Below are positions 1-5,739 of a stretch of 5,739 nt of DNA, in pieces. Location: assembly GCA_900548935.1 (NCBI GenBank), contig URMR01000122.1:1-5739 (forward strand), given 5' to 3'. The DNA is from an uncultured Collinsella sp. (GTDB taxonomy: Bacteria > Actinomycetota > Coriobacteriia > Coriobacteriales > Coriobacteriaceae). The stretch's first letter is position 1. Each line of letters starts with the position of its first letter. The notes below the pieces were generated by a model. That model did not search any database, had not been told where the DNA came from, and was given only the letters and a program-made list of their open reading frames with translations. The translations under genes were made by a program, and so were the position numbers.

Positions 1-3185
<3,185 letters not shown>

Positions 3186-3190
3186 GTGCC

Positions 3191-4672
<1,482 letters not shown>

Positions 4673-4675
4673 AGT

Positions 4676-4729
4676 AGTCATTTAAGAACGTCCCCAATGA
4701 CTGGTCATTTTTGTCTAGTCGTTGGGGAC
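4676..4729. repeat. Composite extragenic palindrome behind gltD
   Basis: AGTCATTT at 4676-4683 recurs as GGTCATTT at 4703-4710, 27 bases later. AGTCATT (4676-4682) is the exact reverse complement of AATGACT (4696-4702), while GTCCCCAATGACT (4690-4702) pairs with AGTCGTTGGGGAC (4717-4729). AATGAC-TG-GTCATT (4696-4709) is a further palindrome. One central segment can therefore pair left, right or locally. The pattern looks like a REP- or MITE-like extragenic element. I have a vague recollection of AAGAACGTCCCCAATGACT-type sequences recurring in Collinsella genomes, which cannot be confirmed from one copy. Confidence 0.6.
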
Positions 4730-4736
4730 ACTCTTT
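4690..4736 (+). terminator. Possible intrinsic terminator of gltBD
   Basis: Arms 4690-4702 and 4717-4729 form a 13-pair stem with one G-U pair (4698 with 4721) and a 14-base loop. The stem starts 17 bases after the gltD stop. The tract after it, ACTCTTT, is only moderately U-rich, so termination may be inefficient or helped by the next hairpin. The opposite strand has GTTCTTAAA after the stem, so a weak terminator there is also possible. Position and stem strength favour the call; the poor U tract argues against high certainty. Confidence 0.5.
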
Positions 4737-4755
4737 GCGAGCGATTTGCTCGTTT
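4737..4755 (+). terminator. Second small hairpin, possible auxiliary terminator
   Basis: GCGAGC (4737-4742) pairs with GCTCGT (4748-4753), with a final G-U pair, around the loop GATTT, and the stem runs into three T residues. It sits seven bases beyond the larger hairpin. The stem is short and the T run minimal, so it may only assist the hairpin before it or be coincidental. Confidence 0.3.
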
Positions 4756-4783
4756 GTCGACGTACGGGTGTTCATTTGTCGAC
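4753..4783. repeat. 9-base direct repeat TTTGTCGAC, two copies 22 bases apart
   Basis: TTTGTCGAC occurs at 4753-4761 and 4775-4783. The core GTCGAC is self-complementary, and the 22-base offset is about two helical turns, so both copies would face the same side of the DNA. This resembles a tandem operator, but there is no recognisable promoter beside it and no named regulator can be assigned. Confidence 0.3.
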
Positions 4784-4976
4784 TTCTTGGGCTGTGGTCA
4801 CCTGTTGTTTCTGTGGTGGCTGCGGGTATCTGGCTCAAAGGGCGGGTTGGCCGTCTATGTTTACCTGCGGTTTTGTTGCGGTGCGCTTTTTCGGTCAAGC
4901 TTTTCGTCAAGTGTTTGGTCAGCATCTGGTTTGCAGCCGGAGGCCTATTTTGCCCGCGCTGGTCGTGGCTGCCCAC
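4784..4976. other. A-poor, G/T-rich non-coding stretch without a recognisable gene
   Basis: Counting 4801-4920 by hand gives 10 A, 46 T, 40 G and 24 C. All three plus frames stay open across most of the interval, which follows from the shortage of A (every stop codon contains A) rather than from coding. The translations are rich in Cys, Trp and Arg and match no family I recognise, and no start has a convincing ribosome binding site. I see no tRNA, no riboswitch consensus and no clear -35/-10 pair. TATTTT at 4946-4951 could be a -10 box but lacks a correctly spaced -35. A promoter for the following gene is expected somewhere in this stretch. Confidence 0.5.
4892..4927 (+). repeat. Imperfect 12-base tandem repeat, three units
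   Basis: GTCAAG at 4894-4899 and 4906-4911 and GTCAGC at 4918-4923 recur at exactly 12-base intervals, within units of the form nGGTCAAGnnTT. The units are degenerate, so the repeat may be a decayed duplication or a chance result of biased composition. Confidence 0.25.
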
Positions 4977-5018
4977 CCTCCTCGTAAGCTCAAATTGAGG
5001 TCCATCAGTTTGAGGAGG
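4977..5018 (+). promoter_or_regulatory. Structured leader with possible masking of the ribosome binding site
   Basis: CTCAAATTGA (4989-4998) and TCAGTTTGAG (5005-5014) form a 10-pair hairpin with one G-U pair and the loop GGTCCA; its 3' arm covers the first bases of the ribosome binding site. Separately, CCTCCTC (4977-4983) is the exact complement of the GAGGAGG site at 5012-5018, extended by a G-U pair (4984 with 5011). The two pairings share 5011-5014 and so exclude each other in full. As DNA, 4989-5014 is also an inverted repeat that a dimeric regulator could bind. The pairings are seen; any regulatory role is inferred. Confidence 0.45.
5012..5018 (+). promoter_or_regulatory. Ribosome binding site of the 235-residue protein gene
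   Basis: GAGGAGG ends five bases before the ATG at 5024, a near-ideal site and spacing. It fixes that start. A closer ATG at 5019 touches the site, lies in another frame and meets a stop after two codons. Confidence 0.85.
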
Positions 5019-5023
5019 ATGCC

Positions 5024-5731
5024 ATGACTGATCACGCTTTAGATCGAGCGCAGCTGGCCGAAGCCGTCGGCAACGATATTGCCGACATGGCCCATTTTTG
5101 GATGCTGCGGAAGTTCCAGTTTTTGGAGCCGGCGCGCGAACAGTTCGAGATCATTGTCGACCCGTGGCTCAGCTATTGCACCGAGCCTTCGCAAAACGAA
5201 ATCATGGCCTACAACATGGCATTTACCGATTGGCTGCTCTTCGAGCGCCCCTATCGCCATGGCAAGACGCTGCTCGAGCTGTATGTTGACGAGCCACCGG
5301 CATCGCTTTCGCCTGCCTCGCTCAAGCGGCTCGAGCAGGTGCGCGACACACAGTATTTCTCGCGCTTTGGCATTTTGGGCAAGGATCCTGCGAACGGCAC
5401 GGTTGCGCTGAAGGATACGCGCACCGACCGTCGCTTTGATGTCTACGACCCGCATATCGTGCAAAAGGAGCATTGGAGCGACGGTGCGATTGCGGTGCGC
5501 CTCGCCTGCGTCGACGATGTCTGGCTGACGGCGGGGCAGCTCTACCTCTACGACATAGCGCGCCTGAGCGATACGGCGATCGACGGGCCCGGCGCCGTCC
5601 ATCCGGAAGACCTAGAAGATGGCTTCGACACCTCGCGTATCAGCTTCTTTTTGCGCCTGGTCCGCGACATCATGGGCGCCCAGGGGCGCTACGTAAAGTC
5701 CCTCAACATCTACGAGCAGGAGTGGGAGTAG
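5024..5731 (+). CDS. Unrecognised 235-residue cytosolic protein
   Basis: I do not recognise this protein with confidence. It is complete, with a strong ribosome binding site, G+C-rich codon use like its neighbours, no signal peptide and no membrane segment. Residues 1 to about 110 look mainly helical and rich in aromatic and acidic residues (HFWMLRKFQFLEPAREQF, then YNMAFTDWLLFERPY and GKTLLELYV). Residues about 111-177 look like short beta strands (YFSRFGILGKDP, GTVALKDTRTDRRFDVYDP, GAIAVRLACVDDVWLTAGQLYLYD), suggesting a small barrel. The C-terminus is helical, ending in YEQEWE. The order of a helical part with a DWLLFE-like core, a 'LLELYV' segment and a strand-rich part recalls uncharacterised Firmicutes proteins that sometimes carry SEC-C zinc motifs; no such Cys motif is present here (only Cys52 and Cys162). 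The 351-base gap argues for separate expression from gltBD. Confidence 0.85.
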   Translation: MTDHALDRAQLAEAVGNDIADMAHFWMLRKFQFLEPAREQFEIIVDPWLSYCTEPSQNEIMAYNMAFTDWLLFERPYRHGKTLLELYVDEPPASLSPASLKRLEQVRDTQYFSRFGILGKDPANGTVALKDTRTDRRFDVYDPHIVQKEHWSDGAIAVRLACVDDVWLTAGQLYLYDIARLSDTAIDGPGAVHPEDLEDGFDTSRISFFLRLVRDIMGAQGRYVKSLNIYEQEWE

Positions 5732-5734
5732 GGG

Positions 5735-5739
5735 ATGTG
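5735..5739 (+). other. Possible start of a further gene at the window edge
   Basis: An ATG at 5735 follows the stop at 5729-5731 by three bases, and GGAG at 5725-5728 sits six bases before it, a plausible ribosome binding site inside the end of the preceding gene. With only five bases visible, no product can be named and chance is a fair alternative. Confidence 0.2.

Noticed and set aside
4933..4972. Inverted repeat GCAGCC/GGCTGC as a leader hairpin
   Set aside because: Only six pairs with a 28-base interior, easily expected by chance in G+C-rich DNA.
4673..5023. Riboswitch, tRNA, CRISPR or insertion sequence in the intergenic interval
   Set aside because: No cloverleaf, no evenly spaced long repeats, no transposase fragment and no riboswitch consensus I can recognise.
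4722..5027. Plus-strand frame starting at TTG 4722 whose stop overlaps the 5024 start codon (ATGA)
   Set aside because: The overlap suggests coupling, but there is no ribosome binding site before 4722, the protein is rich in Cys, Trp and Arg, and the open frame is explained by the scarcity of A. Two other plus frames are just as open.

Overview
The window is G+C-rich, densely coding and reads on the plus strand throughout. It holds the 3' two-thirds of a glutamate synthase large-subunit gene (gltB), a complete small-subunit gene (gltD), a 351-base non-coding interval, and a complete gene for an unrecognised 235-residue cytosolic protein. The base composition, the type of GltB/GltD variant (a long insert in the GltD cysteine cluster, 'DNERAISDHEW'-type sequence, an HNGG and Trp variant in the GltB synthase domain) and the extragenic palindrome behind gltD suggest an anaerobic gut actinobacterium of the Coriobacteriia, perhaps Collinsella. 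That assignment is an inference from memory of the families, not a database result.

Bases 1-4672: gltB and gltD form one operon. gltB enters already in frame and ends five bases before the gltD start codon; the gltD ribosome binding site lies inside the last codons of gltB, so the two are probably translationally coupled. Together they would make the iron-sulfur flavoenzyme that transfers the amide nitrogen of glutamine to 2-oxoglutarate, giving two glutamates. GltD takes electrons from NAD(P)H through FAD and [4Fe-4S] clusters, and GltB uses them at FMN next to a [3Fe-4S] cluster. The visible synthase-domain motifs and cysteine clusters are intact. The N-terminal glutaminase domain of GltB lies outside the window.

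Bases 4673-5023: no gene is supported here. Just behind gltD is a compact palindromic element (4676-4729) able to fold in more than one way, with a 13-pair stem that may end the gltBD transcript, then a second small hairpin and a 9-base direct repeat. The middle is strikingly poor in A and rich in G and T. The last 50 bases before the next gene can form two competing RNA pairings that involve its ribosome binding site.

Bases 5024-5731: a protein of unknown function with a strong ribosome binding site and host-like codon use. The gap and the likely terminator suggest that it is transcribed separately from gltBD. Nothing here amounts to a clear new system. The most worthwhile leads are the palindromic element and the structured leader of the unknown gene.
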